This document shows positions 9,175-16,871 of a stretch of DNA of 64,000 bases, piece after piece. Source of the DNA: Aerococcus sp. (GTDB taxonomy: Bacteria > Bacillota > Bacilli > Lactobacillales > Aerococcaceae); assembly GCA_030528285.1 (NCBI GenBank), contig JAUMZE010000002.1:94850-158849 (forward strand). The letters are read 5' to 3'. How positions within the stretch are numbered: the first letter of the stretch is position 1; every line of letters begins with the position of its first letter. The position numbers were made by a program, and so were the translations under genes. The notes below the pieces were generated by a model. The model saw only the letters and a program-made list of their open reading frames with translations. It was not told the origin of the DNA and searched no databases.

Positions 9175-9871
9175 CCAAGTGACACCTTATCCACGTGGGT
9201 ATCCGGTGAAACTGACGGACGACTGGTGCGATATCTTCGTGACGGTAATGGGGGATCGCGCGGGAATGAGCCATGCGATCGGCCGCGAATGTAGCGTCAA
9301 GCGTCATGTGGATTGGTTCCGGCACCACGGCATCTGGATCGGACGTGCCACACCACGCATGGGGGACATTGTGACATTTGACTGGAACGGCGATCAGTGG
9401 CCGGATCATATCGGAATTGTTACAGCAGTCGAAAAGAATATGATCACCACCATTGAGGGCAATGCGGCGGGGGCCGTGCGTGAACGCCAATACAGTCTGA
9501 ATGCGGGGGTCATCTACGGGTACGCGCGCCCGAATTATCTAGCGGATCCCTCAAATACCCTCATCCAGGCAATCCTGGACGGTCGATGGGGCAACGGGGA
9601 CGAACGGATTCAACGGTTGGAGCGTGCCGGCTACAATTATGCGGCGGTTCAGGATGCAGTCAATGCGGTCATCGCCCATCCACCGCTGTTCATGATCGCA
9701 AAAACCGCCAAACGTTGGGCGACCGGAGAATGGCTTGCCAACTGGGTCAAGGGGCAAACCTTCTCTGTGAAACAAACCCGCTACAACCAGGGGCAACGCG
9801 AGTATCTCCTCATGAACGGCACTGTTCCGCTTGGATGGATCAAGGCAACAGATGGTCAAATCAAAGTATAA
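9080..9871 (+). CDS. Endolysin: CHAP hydrolase with Cpl-7-like wall-binding repeat
   Basis: 263 residues from ATG 9080 (GAAGGAGTT upstream). The CHAP domain spans about residues 20-155: catalytic Cys50 in DDWCDIF, His110 in PDHIGIV and an acidic/Asn partner in TIEGN (126-128). A single Cpl-7/CW_7 module follows (about 162-197, DGRWGNGDERIQRL... AGYNYAAVQDAVN), then an SH3-like C-terminal segment (about 204-263) ending in GWIKATDG. CHAP enzymes cleave peptidoglycan as amidases or endopeptidases; which bond is cut here cannot be told. No signal peptide, so export would depend on the holin just upstream. Not in a recognisable prophage. Confidence 0.88.
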   Translation: MITQEAFIKQVKRMLGTMQGDQRHQMLVRDYNQVTPYPRGYPVKLTDDWCDIFVTVMGDRAGMSHAIGRECSVKRHVDWFRHHGIWIGRATPRMGDIVTFDWNGDQWPDHIGIVTAVEKNMITTIEGNAAGAVRERQYSLNAGVIYGYARPNYLADPSNTLIQAILDGRWGNGDERIQRLERAGYNYAAVQDAVNAVIAHPPLFMIAKTAKRWATGEWLANWVKGQTFSVKQTRYNQGQREYLLMNGTVPLGWIKATDGQIKV

Positions 9872-9874
9872 GAC

Positions 9875-9949
9875 ATGCCTACTCAGTGGATTTCAACGAT
9901 GGCAATCAATGGATTCCTAGCTCACCACATCACTAAAAAATTTGGATAA
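9875..9949 (+). CDS. Possible 24-residue micro-ORF, faintly YvrJ-like
   Basis: ATG lies three bases after the endolysin stop and the frame runs 24 codons to TAA. The start of the peptide, MPTQWISTMAINGFLAHH, loosely recalls the short YvrJ family (tryptophan near the N-terminus, then an NGF/VGFP-like turn), which often accompanies DUF1659/DUF2922 and sigma genes. There is no good ribosome site, so expression would depend on coupling to the endolysin gene. It may equally be chance. Confidence 0.22.
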   Translation: MPTQWISTMAINGFLAHHITKKFG

Positions 9950-9984
9950 AAATCTGATAAAAAGCTGGATTAATGTAGAATTAG

Positions 9985-9993
9985 TGATATAAT
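9985..9993 (+). promoter_or_regulatory. Extended -10 promoter of the sigma-factor gene
   Basis: TGATATAAT is an extended -10 (TG at 9985-9986, TATAAT at 9988-9993) about 90 bp before the start at 10085. No good -35 is present, as is common with extended -10 promoters. Confidence 0.6.
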
Positions 9994-10084
9994 TATTCTA
10001 ACATAAATGACTAAAGAATATAAATATAAAATGTGGCCATTATGATCCGATTGGCTGCAGAAACAACAGTGAGGAGGTATACAT

Positions 10085-10636
10085 ATGGTTGCCACTGTGG
10101 CAGGAGGATTTGACAATGAGTTTTTTGAGACGTTACTGAAGCGATATGAACGTCTCATTCATTACACGTTGTCACGAGCGGCGATTGCTCAAACGGTTTC
10201 TGATTATGACGATTTAGCGCAGGAGTTGCGGTTGAAGCTCTGTGATATCGCCCTTATTGCGCCGTGTCATCCGCTGGCAGAATCGGCTCGTTTTACTGGA
10301 TTTGCGAAACCACGGCTGTATCACTATCTGATTGATCTTCGGCGTGGACATTATCGTAAGCGTTCCCACTATTCGAGTGATGCGTGGCTTGAGGAGACCG
10401 CGTGGGAGGTTGGGTGTGACCAGCAGGAGGAGTTGTTGACGAGGAGCGTGATTAATCAGACACGTGCAGGATTAGATGAGGAGGAGCAGCAATTGTTCGA
10501 TCGTCTCGTGTTGGATGATTGGACGCTGAAGGAAATTGCAGAGGACATGCATCTCTCCATTGCTGCCATCTCAAAACGTCGCGCCCGCCTCAGATGGCAC
10601 CTGCGCCCATTATTGAGAACCTATCAGAATGAATAA
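10085..10636 (+). CDS. Sigma-70 family alternative sigma factor (ComX/SigH-like)
   Basis: 183 residues. Region 2 is visible around residues 10-85 (FFETLLKRYERLIHYTLSR, then DYDDLAQELRLKL, the usual core-binding and -10-recognition helices). Region 4, near 128-178, shows EEEQQLFDRLVLDDWTL followed by an HTH (IAEDMHLSIAAISKRRARLR). No region 1 or full region 3, so it belongs to the short ECF/SigH/ComX class. A perfect GAGGAGGT site precedes the ATG. It has its own promoter and terminator, directly downstream of the holin/endolysin cassette. Whether it controls the cassette or competence genes is open; no anti-sigma gene is visible nearby. Confidence 0.8.
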   Translation: MVATVAGGFDNEFFETLLKRYERLIHYTLSRAAIAQTVSDYDDLAQELRLKLCDIALIAPCHPLAESARFTGFAKPRLYHYLIDLRRGHYRKRSHYSSDAWLEETAWEVGCDQQEELLTRSVINQTRAGLDEEEQQLFDRLVLDDWTLKEIAEDMHLSIAAISKRRARLRWHLRPLLRTYQNE

Positions 10637-10694
10637 ACAGAGGAAAACCATATGAAATAATGATGAAAATGGGTCTGTAAAAAGTCCCTAAACC

Positions 10695-10736
10695 AAAAAG
10701 GAAGGATCCAATTTTTACGGAATCTTTCCTTTTTTA
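10695..10736 (+). terminator. Terminator after the sigma-factor gene
   Basis: AAAAAGGAAGGATCC pairs with GGAATCTTTCCTTTTTT (one bulged base), ending in a T run. Confidence 0.85.
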
Positions 10737-11081
10737 GTGAAAACGAAAATCTTTTCTTTTATAATGGTAGTAACTACAAAGCTGTTAAGGGGGAGCAAAG
10801 GATATAACTCACTAGATTGTTGATTAGTATTTAATTTAGGTCATGATATGCATCAAATTACCACCATTCACTTAATACCTGTGAACTACAATAGAAGCTT
10901 AACTTATTTGAGTTATGCATTATAATGCATGCAAAAAATAGGAGTTCGCTTTGAAAACTACTACTCAAAATTTCTAAAAGGAAGTAGGAGATCTTACATG
11001 AAGTACTTTGCTTGCAAAGAACTGGTACATTAGACTACGTATTTAATCAAATGGAAAGATTTTATCAAAATAGAAACGAAA
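10737..11081 (+). other. AT-rich non-coding region with decayed short frames
   Basis: No complete gene. A perfect 16-nt palindrome ATGCATTATAATGCAT lies at 10915-10930 and contains a TATAAT. Two short frames with ribosome-like sites end at once (TTG near 10952; ATG 10998, encoding MKYFACKELVH). One base out of frame, codons for TGTLDYVFNQMERFY continue from about 11020 to a TGA that overlaps the start of the next gene, as in a frameshifted small gene. Confidence 0.4.
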
Positions 11082-11609
11082 ATGCGTGAAATGAAAAAAA
11101 AGATTAGAGGATTAAAGCGTAAATGGAAACAAATGATGGTCAATTTGGATAGATTAGCTGAAACAACTAATGATACCAGCGATGAAATTTTCATTGCGGA
11201 GTCATTCGACTACTTTAATAGGAAGATATCTAAGCCATATAAAATCGAATTATTTGAGAAGTTATTAAATATACTCGGCGCTAAACAAAAAAGCGGTGAT
11301 AAGCGATGTTATTTACTATGGTATATTCCAGATGATATATTTGAATCAATAATTCTTATCTTTGATGGATTTAATGAATTAGAGGTTTTTTTAAAAGAAA
11401 GGAACCATAATGTTGTAGACACTGATAATTATCGGTTAGTTCTAAGTGAAGGCAAACTAACGGAAAGTTATATAAATGACAGAGTAAAAAATGAAGAAAT
11501 GGTATCAGTAATAGCAACAATAGATAATGAGGGATTTTTAGATAAAGTGCCCTTGGTATTAATAGCTAGTGAACAAATTATTTCTGTTGTAAAAAAAGAG
11601 TTGAAGTAA
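11082..11609 (+). CDS. Hypothetical AT-rich orphan protein
   Basis: 175 residues, not recognised. It starts with a basic helix (MREMKKKIRGLKRKWKQMM) and continues as a mixed alpha/beta soluble protein with a CYLLWYIPDDIFESIILIF stretch; no signal peptide or membrane segment. Base composition and codon use (many AAA, ATA, TTA, AAT) are much more AT-rich than the neighbours, which suggests recent acquisition. There is no clear ribosome site; an alternative start is ATG 11091. The stop of a short upstream frame overlaps this start region, so coupling is possible. It may be real or a decaying remnant. Confidence 0.5.
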   Translation: MREMKKKIRGLKRKWKQMMVNLDRLAETTNDTSDEIFIAESFDYFNRKISKPYKIELFEKLLNILGAKQKSGDKRCYLLWYIPDDIFESIILIFDGFNELEVFLKERNHNVVDTDNYRLVLSEGKLTESYINDRVKNEEMVSVIATIDNEGFLDKVPLVLIASEQIISVVKKELK

Positions 11610-11897
11610 ATTGACACATACCAGAAAAATAGATCAGTTGACAGAAGCCATAGAATCAGTACAATGAACTCTTGTGATAAATGTTCGGCTTTCACAATTG
11701 GTTAGACGGAAAAGTGGGGGGCAGGAAATTATAAGATATAAAAAGGCATCAGTAGCAAATATCTCCAGTTGCCATCCACCTCCTCTTCAAATTTATGAAT
11801 AAAAAATGAAAAAGCGGTGGTTTTAGCTTATTGATTACGTGAAAGCTATCTATACTAGATAAAGGTAAAAAGCAGTGGACGGAAAGGAGTGGAAAAA

Positions 11898-12773
11898 GTG
11901 CGGATAACGAAGAACATGTTGATGGGAATCGGACTCGGATTATCATTATTAATAGTTAATCCAGGGGAGGCCTCAGCCGATACAATGGATGCAGCTACAA
12001 GGATAGATGCAACTGTGAAGCAAGAGCAGACTACGCCAGCGTGTGCTATCAAAGGGCAGGCGGACGAGCAGCTGGATGATGCGGATGATTTCTTGGAACA
12101 TGCCCTCCCAGTGAGACAGCAGATGATGGAGCAGCAACAGTCTGTCCAATATCTGTCTGAACAAACGTCTGTAGAATCCGCATTGTCCGAGGAGAAGGCC
12201 TCCCTCCAACAAAAATTGGATACGCGCGATCTGTCGACAACAGATCATGAGCAGTTCCAATCTGCCATTCAAGCGGCAGGGAGTGTGGAGGTGCTCTATC
12301 AGATTGAATGTGAGATGGAGGATGCGTCAACGTCCCTATCCATGCCACTCGTTACACTCATTCCAGCCAACATGGTGCATGCCTCTACGAATGAGGAACA
12401 GACCGAAACAGCCAATAGCGCTCAATCCGTGAAACCGGCATCCGCACGTCCAGTTGAATCCAAACAGGTAACTCCTGTGAAGTCAACGCCCAAACCAGTT
12501 GCTCAACCAACAGCTGCCACATCCTCAAACCCAGCAGAGGGGACAGAGATAGCAGCGGCGAATCTGTCCACACAGTCAGCCGAGAATCAGACAGACGCAT
12601 CAAAGCAGGCAGAAAAATCTAATCAGCCACAATCACGGGCAGTCATTGCTTCGGTTCAAGCAACAAATAATGAGATGATTACTCTCATTCCGCCCGCACC
12701 TCGGCTCAATATGTACCTCGGCATTGGGCCCTTGTTGTCCTTGATTGGCGCGTTAATCGCATTTAAGCATTAA
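11898..12773 (+). CDS. Secreted low-complexity surface protein with C-terminal membrane anchor, no LPXTG
   Basis: 291 residues from GTG 11898, chosen because GGAAAGGAG lies 8 nt upstream; GTG 11889 is in frame but overlaps that site. A signal peptide is clear (RITKNMLMG... LLIVNPGEASA, cleavage near residue 27). The mature part is Gln/Glu/Ser/Thr-rich, partly helical, then a proline/threonine-rich spacer. The C-terminus is a hydrophobic helix (YLGIGPLLSLIGALIAF) ending in KH. The order resembles a sortase substrate, but the pentapeptide position reads IPPAPRLN, so covalent anchoring is doubtful. Function unknown. It precedes an LPXTG gene on the same strand but with separate signals. Confidence 0.65.
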   Translation: MRITKNMLMGIGLGLSLLIVNPGEASADTMDAATRIDATVKQEQTTPACAIKGQADEQLDDADDFLEHALPVRQQMMEQQQSVQYLSEQTSVESALSEEKASLQQKLDTRDLSTTDHEQFQSAIQAAGSVEVLYQIECEMEDASTSLSMPLVTLIPANMVHASTNEEQTETANSAQSVKPASARPVESKQVTPVKSTPKPVAQPTAATSSNPAEGTEIAAANLSTQSAENQTDASKQAEKSNQPQSRAVIASVQATNNEMITLIPPAPRLNMYLGIGPLLSLIGALIAFKH

Positions 12774-12848
12774 AAAGCATGGCGAGAAATAATTATCACC
12801 TACATTCGTAAAAATGATGAATGTATTGATAAAACAACTGAAATCATA

Positions 12849-12906
12849 AATAATACCTATCGTTCACAAAAAGTTCTTGCTTATTCTATGAACGATAGGT
12901 ATTATT
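12849..12906 (+). repeat. Perfect 18-bp inverted repeat with 22-nt spacer
   Basis: Arms AATAATACCTATCGTTCA (12849-12866) and TGAACGATAGGTATTATT (12889-12906) are exact complements. There is no T run after it, so it is not a standard terminator, although it stands between two genes. Could be a factor-dependent terminator, a protein site or a small-element relic. Confidence 0.8.
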
Positions 12907-13011
12907 GTTGTAGAGCTTTAGTGATACGCACCATCCATGGATTAGGGATGGCTAGTATATTATATTGGTATGTTAGTATATTGAGAGAAATCCTTTAGGG
13001 AGGAAGTTATT

Positions 13012-14475
13012 ATGGAATTAAAGAAGTTAGGCTTGGGGTTAGCTTCTGTTGCGGTTGCAGCTACGTTAGTTAACAACGGTGCTGTTAAAGCAGCTGAAAA
13101 TGAAAACGTGGACACTACGCCAAAAGTAACCGAAACAGCTGAAGATCAAGCTGCTAAAGATCTCGCAGCTAAGAAAGCAGCATTGATTGCTAAATTAGAC
13201 TCCAGCTCTTTACCATCTGGTCGTGTTTATGAATTAACACAAGAAATCAAAGCAGCTAAGACATTGGATGCATATAAAGCAGTTGAAGCTAAAGTGCTCA
13301 AGGAACTCGAAGCTGTGAAGCCAGAACAAAATACTGATAAAGAACTTGAAGCTAAGAAAGCAGCATTGATTGCTAAATTAGACTCCAGCTCTTTACCATC
13401 TGGTCGTGTTTATGAATTAACACAAGAAATCAAAGCAGCTAAGACATTGGATGCATATAAAGCAGTTGAAGCTAAAGTGCTCAAGGAACTCGAAGCTGTG
13501 AAGCCAGAACAAAATACTGATAAAGAACTTGAAGCTAAGAAAGCAGCATTGATTGCTAAATTAGACTCCAGCTCTTTACCATCTGGTCGTGTTTATGAAT
13601 TAACACAAGAAATTAAAGCAGCTAAGACAATGGATGCTTTCAAAGAAGTAGAGGCTAAAGTACTTAAAGAACTTGAAGCTTTGAAACCAGATAAAGACGA
13701 CAACCAAGATAATGACAAACCGGAAACACCAGCAGTCAAGGAATACACCGTTAAATATGTTGTAAAAGACAAAGACGGTAAAGAGGTTAAAGTCCTTCAA
13801 ACCGAAACTTGGAATGACTGGAAAGCAATGGAACAAGGCTCTGTTGTTGTTGCTAACAGCTACATGAAGGAATACGGTAACTGGGATGTTATTGCAACCG
13901 CTGAAGGGTTAACCTATGTCTTCACTCAGAAAGAAGAAACTCCAGATACCCCAGCAGTCAAAGAATACACCGTTAAATATGTTGTAAAAGACAAAGACGG
14001 TAAAGAAGTTAAAGTTCTTCAAACCGAAACCTGGAATGACTGGAAAGCAATGGAACAAGGCTCTGTTGTTGTTGCTAACAGCTACATGAAGGAATACGGT
14101 AACTGGGACGTGATTGCAACGGCTGAAGGGTTAACCTATGTCTTCACCGCTAAGGAAGATACGCCATCAACCCCAGATAAACCAGAAACCCCAGATAAAC
14201 CTGGTACACCTGACAAGCCATCAACACCTGATAATAAACCAGGTAAAGAAGATGGCAAAGAAGACAGTAAAGAAGAACACAAAGGTCATATCGACAACAA
14301 GACCGATAAGACCAATAAGACTGACAAGAAAGAAAACAAAGCTAAAGCCAACAAGAAACAAATGAAGAAGAACGCAGCGAAACTGCCACAAACAGGCGCA
14401 ACCGCAGCTGGCTTAGGACTCGGCTTGACACTGTCTGCAGTTGGTTCTGTCTTCGCCTTCAAGAAACGTCAATAA
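13012..14475 (+). CDS. LPXTG surface protein with GA-like helical repeats
   Basis: 487 residues. The signal peptide runs to about residue 28 (KKLGLGLASVAVAATLV... AVKA). Three 61-residue helical repeats follow (AKKAALIAKLDSSSLPSGR... AVEAKVLKELEA), with the size and three-helix pattern of protein-G-related albumin-binding (GA) modules. Then come two 74-residue repeats (YTVKYVVKDKDGKEVKVLQ... GLTYVFT), a Pro/Thr then Lys/Asp-rich wall spacer, and the sorting signal LPQTG with hydrophobic tail and KKRQ. Sortase A should fix it to the wall. Ligand binding by the GA-like part is inference. GGAGGAAG precedes the ATG. A terminator follows at 14530. Confidence 0.9.
   Translation: MELKKLGLGLASVAVAATLVNNGAVKAAENENVDTTPKVTETAEDQAAKDLAAKKAALIAKLDSSSLPSGRVYELTQEIKAAKTLDAYKAVEAKVLKELEAVKPEQNTDKELEAKKAALIAKLDSSSLPSGRVYELTQEIKAAKTLDAYKAVEAKVLKELEAVKPEQNTDKELEAKKAALIAKLDSSSLPSGRVYELTQEIKAAKTMDAFKEVEAKVLKELEALKPDKDDNQDNDKPETPAVKEYTVKYVVKDKDGKEVKVLQTETWNDWKAMEQGSVVVANSYMKEYGNWDVIATAEGLTYVFTQKEETPDTPAVKEYTVKYVVKDKDGKEVKVLQTETWNDWKAMEQGSVVVANSYMKEYGNWDVIATAEGLTYVFTAKEDTPSTPDKPETPDKPGTPDKPSTPDNKPGKEDGKEDSKEEHKGHIDNKTDKTNKTDKKENKAKANKKQMKKNAAKLPQTGATAAGLGLGLTLSAVGSVFAFKKRQ
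13171..14151 (+). repeat. Two tandem repeat arrays inside the LPXTG gene
   Basis: Array one: units at 13171, 13354 and 13537, period 183 bp (61 codons); the first two units appear base-identical and the third diverges only in its second half. Array two: units at 13738 and 13960, period 222 bp (74 codons), nearly identical. Confidence 0.93.
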
Positions 14476-14529
14476 TCAGTGTTAAGTAATACGACTGATT
14501 AGGTTTGTCTGTTCAAACGAGAAAGGAAG

Positions 14530-14558
14530 CCTCTCCCATTTTTTGGGGGAGGTTTTTT
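14530..14558 (+). terminator. Terminator of the LPXTG gene
   Basis: CCTCTCCCA / TGGGGGAGG stem with a short T-rich loop, followed by six T. Confidence 0.88.
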
Positions 14559-14594
14559 GATGGGGAGGACGACACTACAATAAACAGATACCTC

Positions 14595-14623
14595 TTTGCA
14601 GTGGGCTAGATGGTCGGTATAAT
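14595..14623 (+). promoter_or_regulatory. Promoter of the yutD operon
   Basis: TTTGCA (14595-14600), 17-nt spacer, TATAAT (14618-14623). Confidence 0.7.
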
Positions 14624-14733
14624 AGGAAAGAGTGAGCCTCTATCATAGAAGAGAGCTGGCCAAGAGAATGAGGCTAGCATAGCGAATGAACGACTGAATG
14701 ACGCATTCTCTCATAAGAAAGGATTAATGAATC

Positions 14734-15351
14734 ATGACGACACATCAAGAAACGGGCAATGAACCCGCCCACAACGCCAACTATCACAAGGCGCACGTGA
14801 TCGCAAGTGAGGATGGCACATTGAATATTGAAAATCAGCGTTTCATCGTGAAATATAAACAGAGCGAACAAGCACTGGACCTCGATGCCCTGGCAGAGCG
14901 CTACATGCCACTGTTCGATCTCTATGACTATGTGGTGGGAGATTGGAGTTACGGGCAATTGCGCCTCAAGGGATTCTACGCGGACGATACCCCCAATGTT
15001 CCCCTCGACAAAACCATCACTCATCTGCCGGACTACTTACTCGAGTTTTGCAGTTTTGGGTGCGATTATTTCGTGCTGGAACATGAGCGGAGTGACACCG
15101 AGCGCAAGGAGCAGCTGAGCCGTGTGAAGGACAAGAGCCAGCAGAACTTCCAAGAGCGTAAGCAGCAGAAGAAACAACACAAGAAGCAGAACAATCGCCA
15201 GCGTCGCAATCGTAAACAATCTTCCTTTAACGGGTCGCGCCATCAGCACAAGAAGAAAAAATCACGTCACTTTGCGATTCAGGAAAAGAAGAATAAAAAC
15301 GAAGCAAATCACGGTAAGAAGCATGTGAAGAAAGCTTTCGAGATTCACTAA
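14734..15351 (+). CDS. yutD: YutD-family protein with long basic tail
   Basis: 205 residues. Residues about 20-120 match the YutD (DUF1027) family: FIVKYKQSEQALDLDAL, YDYVVGDWSYGQLRLKGFY and LLEFCSFGCDYFVLE are its typical blocks. The family is widespread in Firmicutes and its function is unknown. Beyond residue 130 the chain is a Lys/Arg/Gln/His-rich tail (for example RKQQKKQHKKQNNRQRRNR) not needed by the family, which may bind nucleic acid; that is inference. It precedes a NagD-like phosphatase gene by 24 bp, the usual yutD neighbourhood. The ribosome site is AAGAAAGGA. Confidence 0.88.
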   Translation: MTTHQETGNEPAHNANYHKAHVIASEDGTLNIENQRFIVKYKQSEQALDLDALAERYMPLFDLYDYVVGDWSYGQLRLKGFYADDTPNVPLDKTITHLPDYLLEFCSFGCDYFVLEHERSDTERKEQLSRVKDKSQQNFQERKQQKKQHKKQNNRQRRNRKQSSFNGSRHQHKKKKSRHFAIQEKKNKNEANHGKKHVKKAFEIH

Positions 15352-15375
15352 GAAAAGCAGGTGAAATGAACAAAA

Positions 15376-16182
15376 ATGAAAGGATTATTTATTGATTTAG
15401 ACGGGACGATTTACCGAGGCAGTGAGCGGATTCCAGGCGCAGCTGACTTTATCCGTGCGCTCCAGGAAAGAGATATCCCTTTCCTGTTTGTGACGAACAA
15501 TGCGACCCGAAGTCCCGACGTGGTCGCCGAGGCGCTACGGAGCGAGCATGCGATCGATGTTCCCGCTGAGCAGATCTATACGAGTGTGGACGCCACCATG
15601 TACCAACTCCACCAGCTGAAACAAAAATATCAATGGGAAGAGGTTACCGCATTTGCGATTGGGAGTGAGTATCTCCATCAGTCGTTATTAGATAATGACA
15701 TTACGATTCACCAAGAAACCACCGACACGAGTGAACAAGTGGTGATTGTGGGGCTCGATTTCCAGGTAGATTATCGAACACTCAGTGAGGCCGGGCTGGC
15801 ATTACAGAATGGAGCGGAATTCCTGTTGACGAATCCAGACCTGCAGCTGCCGAGTGAACGCGGCTACTTGCCAGGGAATGGGACGCTGGGGAACCTCCTT
15901 CAGTCCGCGAGTGGGGTAGAGTACACCGTCTGCGGAAAACCGGCCGTGAATTTCGTGTCCGGAGCGCTCGATCGCCTGCAGCTGAGTAGAGACCAGGCAA
16001 TTTTTGTGGGAGATAATCTCTTCACGGATATTCAGGCGGCGATCAATGCGGGCGTGGAGTCACTCTTGATGGAGACAGGGATCCATAATTACACGGACGC
16101 CAAGAATTTAGATATTCATCCGACAACGATTCTTCCAGATTACCAAACGCTTCTTAGTGAAGGCTGGTTGGATCAACTATGA
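15376..16182 (+). CDS. HAD superfamily IIA (NagD/YutF-like) phosphatase
   Basis: 268 residues. The nucleophile motif DLDGT gives Asp7 and Asp9; motif II is FVTNNATRS, and the C-terminal motif IFVGDNLFTDI completes the haloacid dehalogenase site. The cap and lengths fit subclass IIA enzymes of the NagD/AraL/YutF kind, which dephosphorylate small sugar or glycerol phosphates; the substrate is not predictable. It follows yutD and overlaps the next start by 4 bp (ATGA), so the three genes form an operon. Confidence 0.9.
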   Translation: MKGLFIDLDGTIYRGSERIPGAADFIRALQERDIPFLFVTNNATRSPDVVAEALRSEHAIDVPAEQIYTSVDATMYQLHQLKQKYQWEEVTAFAIGSEYLHQSLLDNDITIHQETTDTSEQVVIVGLDFQVDYRTLSEAGLALQNGAEFLLTNPDLQLPSERGYLPGNGTLGNLLQSASGVEYTVCGKPAVNFVSGALDRLQLSRDQAIFVGDNLFTDIQAAINAGVESLLMETGIHNYTDAKNLDIHPTTILPDYQTLLSEGWLDQL

Positions 16183-16811
16183 GCGCGCGCAATCTCTTTG
16201 AACGCACAATTGAAGGGATCATCCAGTGTGTCTGGGCGATCACAGGAGGAGTATCTTTCACACTCCTCTTTTCCCCGCTATTACTGGCAGGGACGCTCAT
16301 CACCACCGGGACACTGACTACGGTGCCGTGGTCGTTGGGGCTGATTATGAAGAATTATTTTCAGTTATTGGCCTATCTGATCTTTCCTTGGGTGAGTGCG
16401 CTCAAGATGACGGATTTTCCGACGAGTCCGAGTGCGGCACTGCATTTCATGGAGGTCAAGCACCTCTTCTGGTTTGCATTGGTTGGATTTGTGATGGCGA
16501 GCGGGATTTTATTCTTCTGGATTCAGTGGCTACGCGTGGAACGCCGACACTGGCTGATGACTCGTTCCATTCGTGTGGCTGAATGGTTGCCCGTGATCTT
16601 CTTTGTGTTAGTTCTGGTATTAGGGTTTGACACGGTCTTTGTCGGGTTCCATCATTTATTCTTCCATAATAATGCGTGGCTGTTTGATCCGGCGACAGAT
16701 CCGATCATCGAGGTATTAACCGAGACGTTCTTTCTGATTTGCGCAGTCATGGTGGTTGTGGTCTACGAGGGCGAACTATGGTGGCTGAAACATTCCATTC
16801 TAAAGCGTTGA
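16179..16811 (+). CDS. DUF1461 (TIGR01906-type) integral membrane protein
   Basis: 210 residues with about five hydrophobic helices (near residues 15-40, 55-70, 95-120, 135-155 and 185-205). The pattern FMEVKHLFWFALVGF and the loop FVGFHHLFFHNNAWLFDPATD are characteristic of the DUF1461 family, in which the HH motif and the NNAWLFDP block are conserved. Function unknown. Its ATG overlaps the stop of the phosphatase, so translation is coupled; the yutD-phosphatase-DUF1461 order is common in lactobacilli. Confidence 0.87.
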   Translation: MSARNLFERTIEGIIQCVWAITGGVSFTLLFSPLLLAGTLITTGTLTTVPWSLGLIMKNYFQLLAYLIFPWVSALKMTDFPTSPSAALHFMEVKHLFWFALVGFVMASGILFFWIQWLRVERRHWLMTRSIRVAEWLPVIFFVLVLVLGFDTVFVGFHHLFFHNNAWLFDPATDPIIEVLTETFFLICAVMVVVVYEGELWWLKHSILKR

Positions 16812-16871
16812 GTCGCTCCGATGAATATGTTAAACTGGTTTTGTTAGATTTATCCTGAGATGAGGGTTAGT

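Noticed and set aside
8087-10636. Complete prophage
   Set aside because: Only lysis-type genes and a sigma factor are present; no integrase, terminase, portal, capsid or tail genes, and no attachment-site repeats were seen.
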